Assembly (NCBI RefSeq): GCF_024207115.1
Contig: NZ_CP100128.1
Coordinates: 992,001 to 1,056,000, forward strand
Reading direction: 5' to 3'
DNA length: 64,000 nt
Source: Chromobacterium sp. IIBBL 290-4
Lineage (GTDB): Bacteria; Pseudomonadota; Gammaproteobacteria; Burkholderiales; Chromobacteriaceae
Below are positions 56,365 to 64,000 of the stretch, one piece after another (the first letter of the stretch is position 1; the number at the start of each line of letters is the position of its first letter). The notes beneath the pieces are model-generated. The model was not told where the DNA came from and did no database searches. It worked only from the letters and a program-made list of their open reading frames with translations. The position numbers were made by a program, and so were the translations under genes.

Positions 56365-58260
56365 TCAAAACGTCAGACGCCTCTCAACCGGCGCCACTAC
56401 AGTCTTCACCGCCGCCAGACGCCCGGCTTCGGTTTCCGGCCCGCCTGCCTGATAAGCCCGCGCCGCGCGCAGCGCCATCTCCCGCAATGGCCGGATTTCC
56501 GGGTCGGGCCAGCCTTGCAGCGAAAGCACGAACTTAGGCGTTTCATCAGGATAGTTCGCAATCGCCTCGGCCATCGCCTCTCTGGCGCCCTCCACCTGCC
56601 CCGCCAACGCCCGGCAGATGCTCAGCCGCAACAGCACGACGACAAAAGGCTGATCCTTCGCCAAGCGTTCATAGAAAGGCAAACTGATATCCAGATGCTT
56701 GCGGTCCGGGAGCAGATAATTGCCCATCACCAGATCCGCCTGTTTGCTCCACAAAGGGTTCAGCGCGAGCCTGCCCAGATACTCGATGCGTTGGACATTG
56801 TCCTGAACCGATAGACTCGGCGCGCTGTATTCCAGAAAACGTTTGAAAATGAAACCGCCGCTGAGCACATAAGCCAACATCAACGCCCCGCTTCCCATGC
56901 ACAGCCAACGCAGCGCGGCGGTTCGCGTCGGCACCCGCCAACGCGGCGCGGGGCCCAGCGCGCAGACCGTCGTCAACATCGCCAAGAAGGGCAGATACCA
57001 CAGCGGGAATTCAAACATGCTGTGCGCCAGCAGGACCATGGCCAGAGCAATCAGCAGAAGATTTTCCGGCGTCTGCCGCCCCTTGCCGAAGAAAGGAAGC
57101 AGGCAGAACAGCAGGCCGGCGGCGACCAGCGCCGCGCCAAGCGCGCCCGTTTCCGCCAACAGCTGAAAAACCAGATTATGGCTTTGGGTAAACAGCCGGC
57201 TTTCCGGATACAAGGGGAAAGCGCCAAAAGCCTCCAGCCAAACCGATTGCGCCGCGTAGCGCCCTAGCCCCGCGCCCACCCAAGGGTGGGACTGGAACAC
57301 CAGCCAAGCCTTGCTCCACTCCACACGGCGGCGCGCGCCGAACCCCTCGTCCAGCAAGCGCTCCGAACCGCTCACCGCCTGGATCGGCACGCCCAATTTA
57401 TTCAGCGCCCAGACGATGTCGCTATTGAATAGCTGCACCAAAGCCAGCAGGAAAACCGAAACAGCCAACGCCGCCGCCATTCGCCTCAAAACCTCATCCG
57501 CCGGCGTTCGGCGTATCCAGAACCAGGCCAGCAGACACAATCCCAGGCCATAGGCCAGCGGCAAACGCGCGCCGGACCAGGTGATCATCAAACATAAAAT
57601 GAAAACCAGCGCGGCGCACCAGACGCCTCCCAGGCTGCGCCGGCCATACAGATAACAGGCCGCCGGCAAGCCCCAAAACAAGTATTGCGCATACTGATTA
57701 TGCTGCGCCAGATTGCCTATGATCGCCGTCGGCGCGCGGTAGTCGTACAACACCCAGCCCTGGGTCGCCCGCGCCAAATCCAGAGCCTGGATCAGCCCCA
57801 GGGCCACTTGCAGGCAATTGCCCAGCAACACCGCGCCGCATAGCTGCATGCAGATGGCGGGCAAGGGCATTTCCACTCGGTTGCCTAGCCATAGCGCCAG
57901 CAACATCATCGCCAGCAAGCTGGCCACCGCCTGGCTGCTGCCTTGCGCATTGTCCAGCAACAGCACATTGACGAAAGAAAGATAAAGAGCGGACAAAGCG
58001 AGAAATACGGCAAACGCAGGCAAGCTGAGCCCCGTGCTACCCCGTCTCAGCGCAAACGGCGCCACCAGGCCGATAGCCAACACCACCAAGGCATCGGTCC
58101 ACCAATCCTGCAAAGGCGAATAACGGGCGCAATTCAGAAACGGCAGGGCGAAACACAGCGCGAAAAACGCGAACATCCCGCAGTCCGCCAGCCGGATGCC
58201 CTGCCTAATCGCCCGCCCATGCCCTGTCATACCTAAAGCGCCATGCTGTGAGCGACCCAC
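56365..58260 (-). CDS. PglL-family O-oligosaccharyltransferase, paralogue 2
   Basis: 631 residues with the same layout as its neighbour: many membrane helices, LAQHNQYAQYLFWG, then SHNLVFQLLAETG with the family histidine at residue 361, and a C-terminal Wzy_C_2-like domain. The two proteins are clearly homologous but far from identical. The start is a GTG at 58260 directly behind GAGGAGGG; an ATG 30 bases further in lacks a ribosome binding site. It is 66 bases downstream of the pilin gene and 92 bases upstream of paralogue 1. Which of the two glycosylates this pilin cannot be told. Confidence 0.83.
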   Translation of the reverse strand: MGRSQHGALGMTGHGRAIRQGIRLADCGMFAFFALCFALPFLNCARYSPLQDWWTDALVVLAIGLVAPFALRRGSTGLSLPAFAVFLALSALYLSFVNVLLLDNAQGSSQAVASLLAMMLLALWLGNRVEMPLPAICMQLCGAVLLGNCLQVALGLIQALDLARATQGWVLYDYRAPTAIIGNLAQHNQYAQYLFWGLPAACYLYGRRSLGGVWCAALVFILCLMITWSGARLPLAYGLGLCLLAWFWIRRTPADEVLRRMAAALAVSVFLLALVQLFNSDIVWALNKLGVPIQAVSGSERLLDEGFGARRRVEWSKAWLVFQSHPWVGAGLGRYAAQSVWLEAFGAFPLYPESRLFTQSHNLVFQLLAETGALGAALVAAGLLFCLLPFFGKGRQTPENLLLIALAMVLLAHSMFEFPLWYLPFLAMLTTVCALGPAPRWRVPTRTAALRWLCMGSGALMLAYVLSGGFIFKRFLEYSAPSLSVQDNVQRIEYLGRLALNPLWSKQADLVMGNYLLPDRKHLDISLPFYERLAKDQPFVVVLLRLSICRALAGQVEGAREAMAEAIANYPDETPKFVLSLQGWPDPEIRPLREMALRAARAYQAGGPETEAGRLAAVKTVVAPVERRLTF

Positions 58261-58282
58261 CGGCCCTCCTCTCCCAAATGCA

Positions 58283-58304
58283 GAGAGGCGCCCTCGCGCC
58301 CCTC
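58283..58304 (-). promoter_or_regulatory. Hairpin between the pilin gene and the glycosyltransferases
   Basis: A 9-bp GC-rich stem with one G-U pair and a four-base loop right after the pilin stop, with no U-tract. Pilin mRNA is usually made in large excess over downstream genes; this hairpin could stabilise the pilin message 3' end or reduce read-through. Confidence 0.45.
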
Positions 58305-58326
58305 TTGTCCCATCGTGCTTCCGCGC

Positions 58327-58782
58327 TTATTGGCGGCAGGTGGTCGGCACCCAGCTTGCGCTAAGCTGATTCCCGGATGCGATCGCGGTGGCGCCGGTGC
58401 CGAGATAAGTGCAGGTCCAGGTCAATGAACCGGAAGCGGCGGTTGGCACGATATCCAGCAAGGCGCCGCTTGACACAGCGGAAGTATAGGTGATTTGAAT
58501 CACGCCGCTGGCCAATACATTCACCCCGGATACGGAAGAGCCCGTAATGGAGGCGGCAAGCCCGTAATTGGAGTTGCCTGCGGCGGCAAAGCCGTTATTG
58601 GTGGAGTAATACTCGGTTACCGCCGTCTTGGCCGCATCCGCCAGGGACAAACCTTCCGTTACCTTCGCGCGCTTGGTGTAGTCCTGATAAGTCGGAATCG
58701 CGATGGCCGCCAGAATGCCGACAATCGCCACCACGATCATCAGCTCGATCAAGGTAAAACCCTGCTGTTTTCTCGTCTTCAT
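58327..58782 (-). CDS. Type IV pilin (PilA/PilE-like)
   Basis: A 151-residue prepilin. It has a short class III leader MKTRKQQG, cleaved before F of [20 protein letters not shown], with glutamate at mature position 5. The N-terminal helix is followed by a beta domain and a C-terminal disulphide loop formed by the cysteines of TWTCTYLG and VPTTCRQ. This is the major-pilin pattern of Neisseria and Pseudomonas. The start is set by GGGAG ten bases upstream. The body is rich in Ser, Thr and Ala, suitable for O-glycosylation by the adjacent PglL-like enzymes. Confidence 0.93.
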   Translation of the reverse strand: MKTRKQQGFTLIELMIVVAIVGILAAIAIPTYQDYTKRAKVTEGLSLADAAKTAVTEYYSTNNGFAAAGNSNYGLAASITGSSVSGVNVLASGVIQITYTSAVSSGALLDIVPTAASGSLTWTCTYLGTGATAIASGNQLSASWVPTTCRQ

Positions 58783-58883
58783 GTGCCGCTCCCAGAGCGC
58801 CCGGCGTGGCCGGACTTGGCTGTTCGGTTGATTTATCATTCTCCATGCCGGCCCGCCATCGGCAGCCTGCCTATCTCTGTTTA

Positions 58884-58904
58884 GCAGGATGCATGCCATC
58901 CTGC
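58884..58904. promoter_or_regulatory. Inverted repeat between the pilin gene and bioA
   Basis: GCAGGATG-CATGC-CATCCTGC, perfect 8-base arms and a five-base centre, about 100 bases upstream of the pilin start and 130 upstream of bioA. It could be an operator for either gene. No known motif was matched. Confidence 0.4.
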
Positions 58905-59035
58905 CAAAACCATCCCATCGGCCATCCAGGAAGAAAGCCTTTGCTCAAAGTAGGCACAAGCTGACGTTTTGCGTCACATCGCCCCGTCTTTGCCGCTGTG
59001 CTAGCATCCCCCCACCCCCACCGGAGACCCTGTCC

Positions 59036-60385
59036 ATGAGCAATCAAGATTGGCTGCGACGCAGCTTCGACGCCGTCTGGCATCCCTGCACCCAGATGAA
59101 GCGCCACGAGCGGCTGCCCATCGTGCCCATCGCCCGCGGCGAAGGCGCATGGCTGATCGACTTTGACGGCAATCGCTACCTAGACGGTGTCAGCTCGTGG
59201 TGGGTCAATCTGTTCGGCCATGGCCATCCGCGCATCCGGCAGGCGATACGGGATCAGTTGGACCAGCTGGAGCATGTGATGCTGGCCGGTTTCACCCACC
59301 GCCCGGTGGTGGAGCTATCGGAACGGCTGGCCAAACTATCCGGCCTGGGCCATGCGTTTTATGGCTCGGACGGCGCCAGCGCGACCGAAATCGCGCTGAA
59401 GATGAGTTTCCACTATTGGAAAAACAGCGGCCAGCCCGGCAAGACGCGCTTCATCAGCCTGGAGAACAGCTACCACGGCGAAACAGTCGGCGCGCTGGCG
59501 GTGACCGACGTGCCGCTGTTTTCCTCCACCTACGCCGACTTGCTGAAACCCGGCCTGCGCGCGCCCAGCCCGGACGCGCGGCTGGCGGCTCCCGGCGAGA
59601 GCGCGGCCGATGCCGCGCTGCGCGCCGCCCGCTCGCTGGAAAACCTGCTGGCCAAACACTGCGACCAGATCGCCGCCGTCATCGTCGAGCCGCTGGTGCA
59701 GGGCGCCGCCGGCATGGCGATGCATGACCCGGTCTATCTGACCGAACTGCGCCGGCTGTGCGATCAATACCAGGTCCATCTGATCGCCGATGAGATCGCC
59801 GTCGGCTTCGGCCGCGCCGGCAGCTTCTTCGCCTATCAGCAAGCCGGCATCACGCCGGATTTTCTGTGCCTGTCCAAGGGCATCACCGGCGGCTTTTTGC
59901 CGCTGTCCTGCGTGCTGACCCGCGACGCCGTCTACCAGGCCTTCTATCACGACGATGTGGCGCGCGGCTTCCTGCACTCGCACAGCTACACCGGCAACGC
60001 CCTCGCCTGCGCCGCCGCGCTGGCCGTTCTCGACATTTTCGAGGATGAGGACGTATTGGCCGCCAACCGCGTCAAGGCTGAAGAGTGGACGCGCAAGATG
60101 CAGCCATTGATCGCCCGCGGCGATGTCCGCCACTTCCGCCACCGCGGCATGATCTGGGCTTTCGATGTCGAAACCGAGCGTTCCGACTTTGCATTGGCCT
60201 ATTTTTCGGCCATGCTGAAACGCGGATGCCTGTTGCGGCCGATAGGGAAAACGGTCTACTTCATGCCGCCGTACACGCTGAATAATGAAGAGATGGATGG
60301 ACTGGTGCGGGCAAGCCTGGAGGCGCTGGACGAGGTGCAGTCCTCAGGCCAGAGCGGCCAGGGCGAGGAAACGCCGCTGCCCTGA
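59036..60385 (+). CDS. bioA: Adenosylmethionine-8-amino-7-oxononanoate aminotransferase
   Basis: A 449-residue class III PLP aminotransferase that makes 7,8-diaminopelargonate in biotin synthesis, using SAM as amino donor. The N-terminal WHPCTQM and the SSWWVNLFGHGHP segment are typical of BioA. The PLP lysine is K281 in LSKGITGG, and the preceding DEIAVGFGR holds the ring-binding aspartate. The start is at MSNQDWLRR with GGAGA ahead; an upstream open frame is proline-rich and not coding. No other bio genes are in view, and no BirA-like operator was found. Confidence 0.96.
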   Translation: MSNQDWLRRSFDAVWHPCTQMKRHERLPIVPIARGEGAWLIDFDGNRYLDGVSSWWVNLFGHGHPRIRQAIRDQLDQLEHVMLAGFTHRPVVELSERLAKLSGLGHAFYGSDGASATEIALKMSFHYWKNSGQPGKTRFISLENSYHGETVGALAVTDVPLFSSTYADLLKPGLRAPSPDARLAAPGESAADAALRAARSLENLLAKHCDQIAAVIVEPLVQGAAGMAMHDPVYLTELRRLCDQYQVHLIADEIAVGFGRAGSFFAYQQAGITPDFLCLSKGITGGFLPLSCVLTRDAVYQAFYHDDVARGFLHSHSYTGNALACAAALAVLDIFEDEDVLAANRVKAEEWTRKMQPLIARGDVRHFRHRGMIWAFDVETERSDFALAYFSAMLKRGCLLRPIGKTVYFMPPYTLNNEEMDGLVRASLEALDEVQSSGQSGQGEETPLP

Positions 60386-60445
60386 CCTTCTCGCTGGGTC
60401 CAGCCGTCCCCGCATGCCGCGACACCGTCTCGGAGCCAGCCTCGG

Positions 60446-61978
60446 ATGCCGCCACTCGCCTTGCCGAAGAAGGATATGGACCCGCAACTCGTAGACACCC
60501 AACCGGCCAGCGTGGCGGCATGGCTGGACCGCCTGCCCTATACCGACTTGCCCGAATGCGGCCGCCTGCTCGGCCAGGCGCTCTACCACCTGGGCCGCAC
60601 GCCGCTGGCCCCGGCGCAGCGCTACAAACTGCTCAAGCTCTATCTCAAGGCACTGGACCGTTATTACCCCTTGCTGGAGCGCGAGACGCTGCACAGCGAC
60701 ATCCTGGCCTCGCCCAAAACCCGGCTGCTGGCCGTGCTCAGCGTCAAATTGTTCGCCAACCTGTTCACCGCCTTCAAGCAGACGCTGAACGACAAGCTTG
60801 GCCGGCATAGCCTGATCGAACGCGATCAAACCAAGATAGAACTATTGCTGTACACCATGATGGCGGCCCGCCAGTATCTCAACATCAGCCAGCAGAACTA
60901 TTGCTCGCTGTCGGATGGCTTCTGGCTGGACTGCCACCAGTTGTACGCCGCGGCGCTGGAGAAGGGCTGGCAGGACAGGGCGCTGGGCCACGACGATACG
61001 CTGGCCGTCATCTACCGCCAGATCCTGCTGCTGGGGCTCACCGGCACCAATCGCCTGTCTTGCGACGATATGCAGCTGGCGCGGCAGCTGATCTACGATC
61101 TGGCGCGCCAGGTGACGCTGCTGCCGGTGTCGCGGCTGACGGAAAACCTGCACGGCTATTTGCTGGACCCGCTGGAAGACAGCCCGCCGCGCTACCTGCT
61201 GGCCACGCCGGGCTCGCTGCACGCCCATTGCTGCATTCTGGAGCTGGGCGGCGCGCTGGACACCATGCGCCACAGCCTGGAACAGTTGCAGAAATCGCCC
61301 CCCGGCAGCGCCTTGCCCGGCGTGCATGATGAAATCCAGCTATTGAGCCGCCTGGTGGAGGAATGGCAGAAGCCGCGCCGCCGCCGCCAGCAGCGCGAAA
61401 ACACCCAGACTGTCATCGAAGTGGTGTCGGGATTGTCCGCCATCTGGCACCGCGCCAATGCGGATAGCTGGCAATGGCCCGGCAGCGAAGCCAGTGAAGA
61501 AACCATCCACTTGCCCGCGCCGCCCCCGCCTGGGTTCTTGGTCATCGTCAATCAGAGCGAGTCCGGCTATCTGCTGCGCGGCCTGCCGGGCGATCACGCC
61601 TTGCGCGCCGGCGAACTGCTGTCTCTGCGTCCGCCAGACGCGTCGGAACAGACCCAGCTCTGCGCGGTGCGCTGGGTGTTGATGCAACCCACCGGCAAAG
61701 AGGTGGAATGCGGGCTGGAGATTCTCAGCGAGACGTTTCTGCCGACGCTGGCCATGCCCAGCATCACCCACGCAAGCGACGGCTACCAGCGCGCCCTGCG
61801 CCTGCCCGGCCAGGACGGCAAGCCCGACCGCCTGCTGATGACGGGACGCGCTTTCAGCCAGTTGCGCGAATTCCGGCTCAACGACGGCCAGGCGGAAAAC
61901 CTGATCCGCGTGAGCAAGCTTTTGCAGCAATCGCCGCATTTCCAGCTGATGGAATACCGCCCCAGCGAATACTATTGA
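60446..61978 (+). CDS. Unknown protein with a C-terminal PilZ-like domain
   Basis: A protein of about 510 residues. Residues 1-300 are mostly helical and match nothing I recognise. The last 200 residues look like a PilZ-type c-di-GMP-binding domain: a basic RRRRQQR stretch (residues 311-317) followed about 50 residues later by NQSESG (369-374), the RxxxR and (D/N)xSxxG pattern, and a beta-rich WVLMQPTGKEVECGLEIL region. No signal peptide or membrane helix, so cytosolic. Start uncertain: ATG at 60446 or 60476, neither with ideal spacing. It follows bioA by 60 bases. The PilZ call is by motif only. Confidence 0.65.
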   Translation: MPPLALPKKDMDPQLVDTQPASVAAWLDRLPYTDLPECGRLLGQALYHLGRTPLAPAQRYKLLKLYLKALDRYYPLLERETLHSDILASPKTRLLAVLSVKLFANLFTAFKQTLNDKLGRHSLIERDQTKIELLLYTMMAARQYLNISQQNYCSLSDGFWLDCHQLYAAALEKGWQDRALGHDDTLAVIYRQILLLGLTGTNRLSCDDMQLARQLIYDLARQVTLLPVSRLTENLHGYLLDPLEDSPPRYLLATPGSLHAHCCILELGGALDTMRHSLEQLQKSPPGSALPGVHDEIQLLSRLVEEWQKPRRRRQQRENTQTVIEVVSGLSAIWHRANADSWQWPGSEASEETIHLPAPPPPGFLVIVNQSESGYLLRGLPGDHALRAGELLSLRPPDASEQTQLCAVRWVLMQPTGKEVECGLEILSETFLPTLAMPSITHASDGYQRALRLPGQDGKPDRLLMTGRAFSQLREFRLNDGQAENLIRVSKLLQQSPHFQLMEYRPSEYY

Positions 61979-62053
61979 CCTGGCGCAAGCCCCGCGCTTT
62001 TTCGGGTACACTGACCTCTCTATAATCATTTGCTTTCATAGCGAGGTCTGTTG

Positions 62054-63172
62054 ATGCATTCGGTGATTCACGCTTCCGACCGTATCGTGGTCAAAGTCGG
62101 CTCCAGTCTGGTGACCAATGATGGCAGAGGGCTGGACCTGACCGCCCTGGCGCGCTGGGCCGAGGAGATCGCCGAACTGAAACGCCGCGGCAAGCAAGTG
62201 GTGCTGGTTTCCAGCGGCGCCATCGCCGAAGGCTGCCAACGCCTGGGCTGGAATGTGCGCCCCAAGGGCGTGCACGAGCTGCAAGCCGCCGCCGCCGTCG
62301 GCCAGATGGGCCTGTGCCAGGCTTACGAGAGCGCCTTCCGCGCCTTTGGCCTGCAAACCGCGCAGATTCTGCTCACCCACGAAGACCTGGCCGACCGCAC
62401 CCGCTATCTGAACGCCCGCTCCACGCTGACCAGCCTGCTCAATCTCAATGTGGTGCCCATCATCAACGAGAACGACACCGTGGTCACCAGCGAAATCCGC
62501 TTCGGCGACAACGACACGCTGGGCGCCTTGGTGACCAATCTGATCGAGGCCGACGCGCTGGTGATCCTGACCGACCAGCAAGGCCTCTATAGCGCCGATC
62601 CGCGCAAGCATCCAGACGCGCGGTTCATTCACGAAGCCGAAGCCGGTGACGAGCGCCTGGAAGAGATGGCCGGCGGCGCCGGCTCCAGCGTCGGCACCGG
62701 CGGCATGATCACCAAGATTCTGGCGGCCAAGCGCGCGGCGCGCAGCGGCGCCGCCACCGTGATCGCCTGCGGCCGCGAGCAACATGTTTTGTCCCGCCTG
62801 GCCGACGGCGAAGCCATCGGCACCCAGCTGATCGCCGCCACCAACCGCATGGCCGCGCGCAAGCAGTGGCTGGCCGACCATCTGCAATTGGCCGGCCGCC
62901 TGCTGCTGGACGACGGCGCGGCGCGCGCCATCCGCGAACGCGGCACCAGCCTGCTGCCGGTGGGCGTCAGCGCGGTGGAGGGTGAGTTCCTGCGCGGCGA
63001 AGCCGTCGCCTGCGTCGATGAGGCTGGAAACGAAGTGGCCCGCGGCCTGGTCAACTACAGCTCCGATGAAGCCAAGCAGATCATGCGCAAGAGCACGCGC
63101 GAGATCGAAGCGGCGCTGGGCTATATCGTCGAGCCGGAACTGATCCATCGCGACAATATGGTGGCGCTGTAA
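62054..63172 (+). CDS. proB: Glutamate 5-kinase
   Basis: 372 residues, first enzyme of proline synthesis (glutamate to glutamyl-5-phosphate). Amino-acid-kinase domain with [24 protein letters not shown] and [18 protein letters not shown], followed by a C-terminal PUA domain from about residue 280. The ATG at 62054 is chosen with GAGG seven bases upstream; a TTG three bases earlier is also open. proA is not adjacent. A terminator follows. Confidence 0.96.
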   Translation: MHSVIHASDRIVVKVGSSLVTNDGRGLDLTALARWAEEIAELKRRGKQVVLVSSGAIAEGCQRLGWNVRPKGVHELQAAAAVGQMGLCQAYESAFRAFGLQTAQILLTHEDLADRTRYLNARSTLTSLLNLNVVPIINENDTVVTSEIRFGDNDTLGALVTNLIEADALVILTDQQGLYSADPRKHPDARFIHEAEAGDERLEEMAGGAGSSVGTGGMITKILAAKRAARSGAATVIACGREQHVLSRLADGEAIGTQLIAATNRMAARKQWLADHLQLAGRLLLDDGAARAIRERGTSLLPVGVSAVEGEFLRGEAVACVDEAGNEVARGLVNYSSDEAKQIMRKSTREIEAALGYIVEPELIHRDNMVAL

Positions 63173-63206
63173 GGCGCCGCTGAATCGGATTCGAGTTTTC
63201 CCCCGC

Positions 63207-63239
63207 CCCCGGCCAGTGTCTGGCCGGGGTTTCATTTTT
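63207..63239 (+). terminator. Terminator after proB
   Basis: A 9-bp GC stem (CCCCGGCCA at 63207-63215 with 63221-63229), five-base loop, then TTTCATTTTT. Confidence 0.85.
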
Positions 63240-63262
63240 ATCTAACACAAGGATGACAAGGT

Positions 63263-64000
63263 ATGAACAAGCTGGCTCTGACGGCGCTGATGACACTAGC
63301 CTGGGGTTCGGCCTACGCCGCGGATGTGCTGCACATCTACAACTGGAACAACGCGCTGTCGCCCGACACCGCCAAGCGTTTCGAGCAGTCGTGCAATTGC
63401 AAGCTGGTGCAGGACTACTACGGCGATAATGAAGAAATGCTGGCCAAGCTGGCCGCCGGCGCCAAGGGCTACGACATGGTGTTCCCCACCGCCTTCGCGG
63501 TGAACACGCTGTTGAAGCAAGGCAAGCTGCAGCCGCTGGACAGAGCCAAGCTGCCCAACTGGAAGAATCTGAATAGCGGCTACCTGGCGCTCAATCAGCC
63601 ATTCGATCCGGGCAACCGCTACGCCGCGCCGACCGTGGTGTCGCTGACGCTGCTCGGCTACAACGCGACCCAGCTGAAAAAGGCCGGCGTGGCCGACAAG
63701 GCCAACAGCTGGGCGCTGGTATTCGACCCGGCCATCCTGGCCAAGATCAAGGGCAAGGTGACGGTGCTGGACAGCCAGCGCGAACTGATGGCCGCGGCGC
63801 TGATGTATCTGGGCAAGGACGCCAACTCCACCCATCCGGCGGACTGGAAAGCCGCGGCGGAAGCGATCCGCCAGGCCAAGCCTTACTGGGCGGCCTTCAA
63901 CAACCAGAGCTATATCAAGGAGCTGACGGTCGGCAATATCTGGGTGGCGCTGGGCTATTCCAATGACCTGTTCCAGGCGCAGCAGGACGCGAAAGCCGCC
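63263..64000 (+). CDS. Polyamine-type ABC transporter periplasmic binding protein (partial)
   Basis: The first 246 codons of a gene cut by the window end. A Sec signal peptide (MNKLALTALMTLAWGSAYA) is followed by DVLHIYNWNNALSPDTAKRFEQ, then DNEEMLAKLAAGAKGYDMVFPTAFAVNTLLKQGKLQPLD (ends DNE...PLD) and WKNLNSGYL. These are the hallmarks of PotD/PotF-like spermidine or putrescine binding proteins. The ligand cannot be fixed from this part alone. Start with AAGG upstream. Membrane and ATPase partners would lie beyond the window or elsewhere. Confidence 0.88.
   Translation, partial: MNKLALTALMTLAWGSAYAADVLHIYNWNNALSPDTAKRFEQSCNCKLVQDYYGDNEEMLAKLAAGAKGYDMVFPTAFAVNTLLKQGKLQPLDRAKLPNWKNLNSGYLALNQPFDPGNRYAAPTVVSLTLLGYNATQLKKAGVADKANSWALVFDPAILAKIKGKVTVLDSQRELMAAALMYLGKDANSTHPADWKAAAEAIRQAKPYWAAFNNQSYIKELTVGNIWVALGYSNDLFQAQQDAKAA

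Noticed and set aside
58870..58925. Sigma-54 promoter upstream of the pilin gene (TGGCAG ... ATGC)
   Set aside because: The GG and GC elements are 11 bases apart instead of the strict 10, and the -12 box is imperfect. Pilin genes often use sigma-54, but this site does not fit.
58969..58976. TGACG/CGTCA inverted repeat upstream of bioA as a BirA operator
   Set aside because: The arms are only five bases and do not resemble the TTGTAAAC-type BirA site.

Overview
The window looks like the chromosome of a Chromobacterium-type betaproteobacterium (Neisseriales). The evidence is high GC, Neisseriales-like RpoB, RpoC and ribosomal proteins, a type IV pilin followed by PglL-type glycosyltransferases, and a CIRCE site in front of rpoH. 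The genus call is an inference from protein style and gene order; no database comparison was possible.

Layout. (1) 1-9.9 kb, + strand: an NDH-2-like flavoprotein, a short CPA2 antiporter, a GNAT acetyltransferase, a small exported unknown protein, then the RNA-maturation and envelope cluster miaB - YciI-like - HAD hydrolase - phoH - ybeY - corC - lnt. (2) 9.9-13.6 kb, - strand: two chemoreceptors, followed by a structured gene-free stretch. (3) 14.0-15.8 kb, +: a MOSC protein and glutaminase. (4) 15.8-17.2 kb: an IS3-family element with a programmed -1 frameshift signal and a broken orfB. (5) 17.2-49.3 kb, all - strand: the ribosome and RNA polymerase supercluster. In transcription order it reads tRNA-Tyr-Gly-Thr-tufB-tRNA-Trp-secE-nusG-rplKA-(L10 leader, extra tRNA-Thr)-rplJL-rpoBC, then rpsL-rpsG-fusA-tufA-rpsJ, then rplC..rpsQ (S10), rplN..rpmJ (spc) and rpsM..rplQ (alpha). 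(6) 49.4-54.5 kb: ferredoxin and rsmD (-), then ftsY-ftsE-ftsX-rpoH (+). (7) 54.5-58.8 kb, -: a type IV pilin and two tandem PglL-family O-oligosaccharyltransferases. (8) 59-64 kb, +: bioA, a PilZ-like unknown protein, proB, and the start of a polyamine-type periplasmic binding protein cut by the window end.

Most of the window is conserved housekeeping, so the interest lies in regulatory layout. A complete tRNA-Thr gene sits between the apparent L10 autoregulatory leader and rplJ. A near-perfect HrcA/CIRCE operator precedes rpoH. A strong intrinsic terminator separates rpsJ from rplC. A consensus promoter with a C(UUCG)G hairpin in its spacer, plus two leader hairpins, sits at the S10/spc boundary. 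A run of hairpins ending in a terminator lies in the gene-free stretch at 13.8-13.9 kb. No CRISPR array, prophage, toxin/antitoxin or recognisable defence system was seen.
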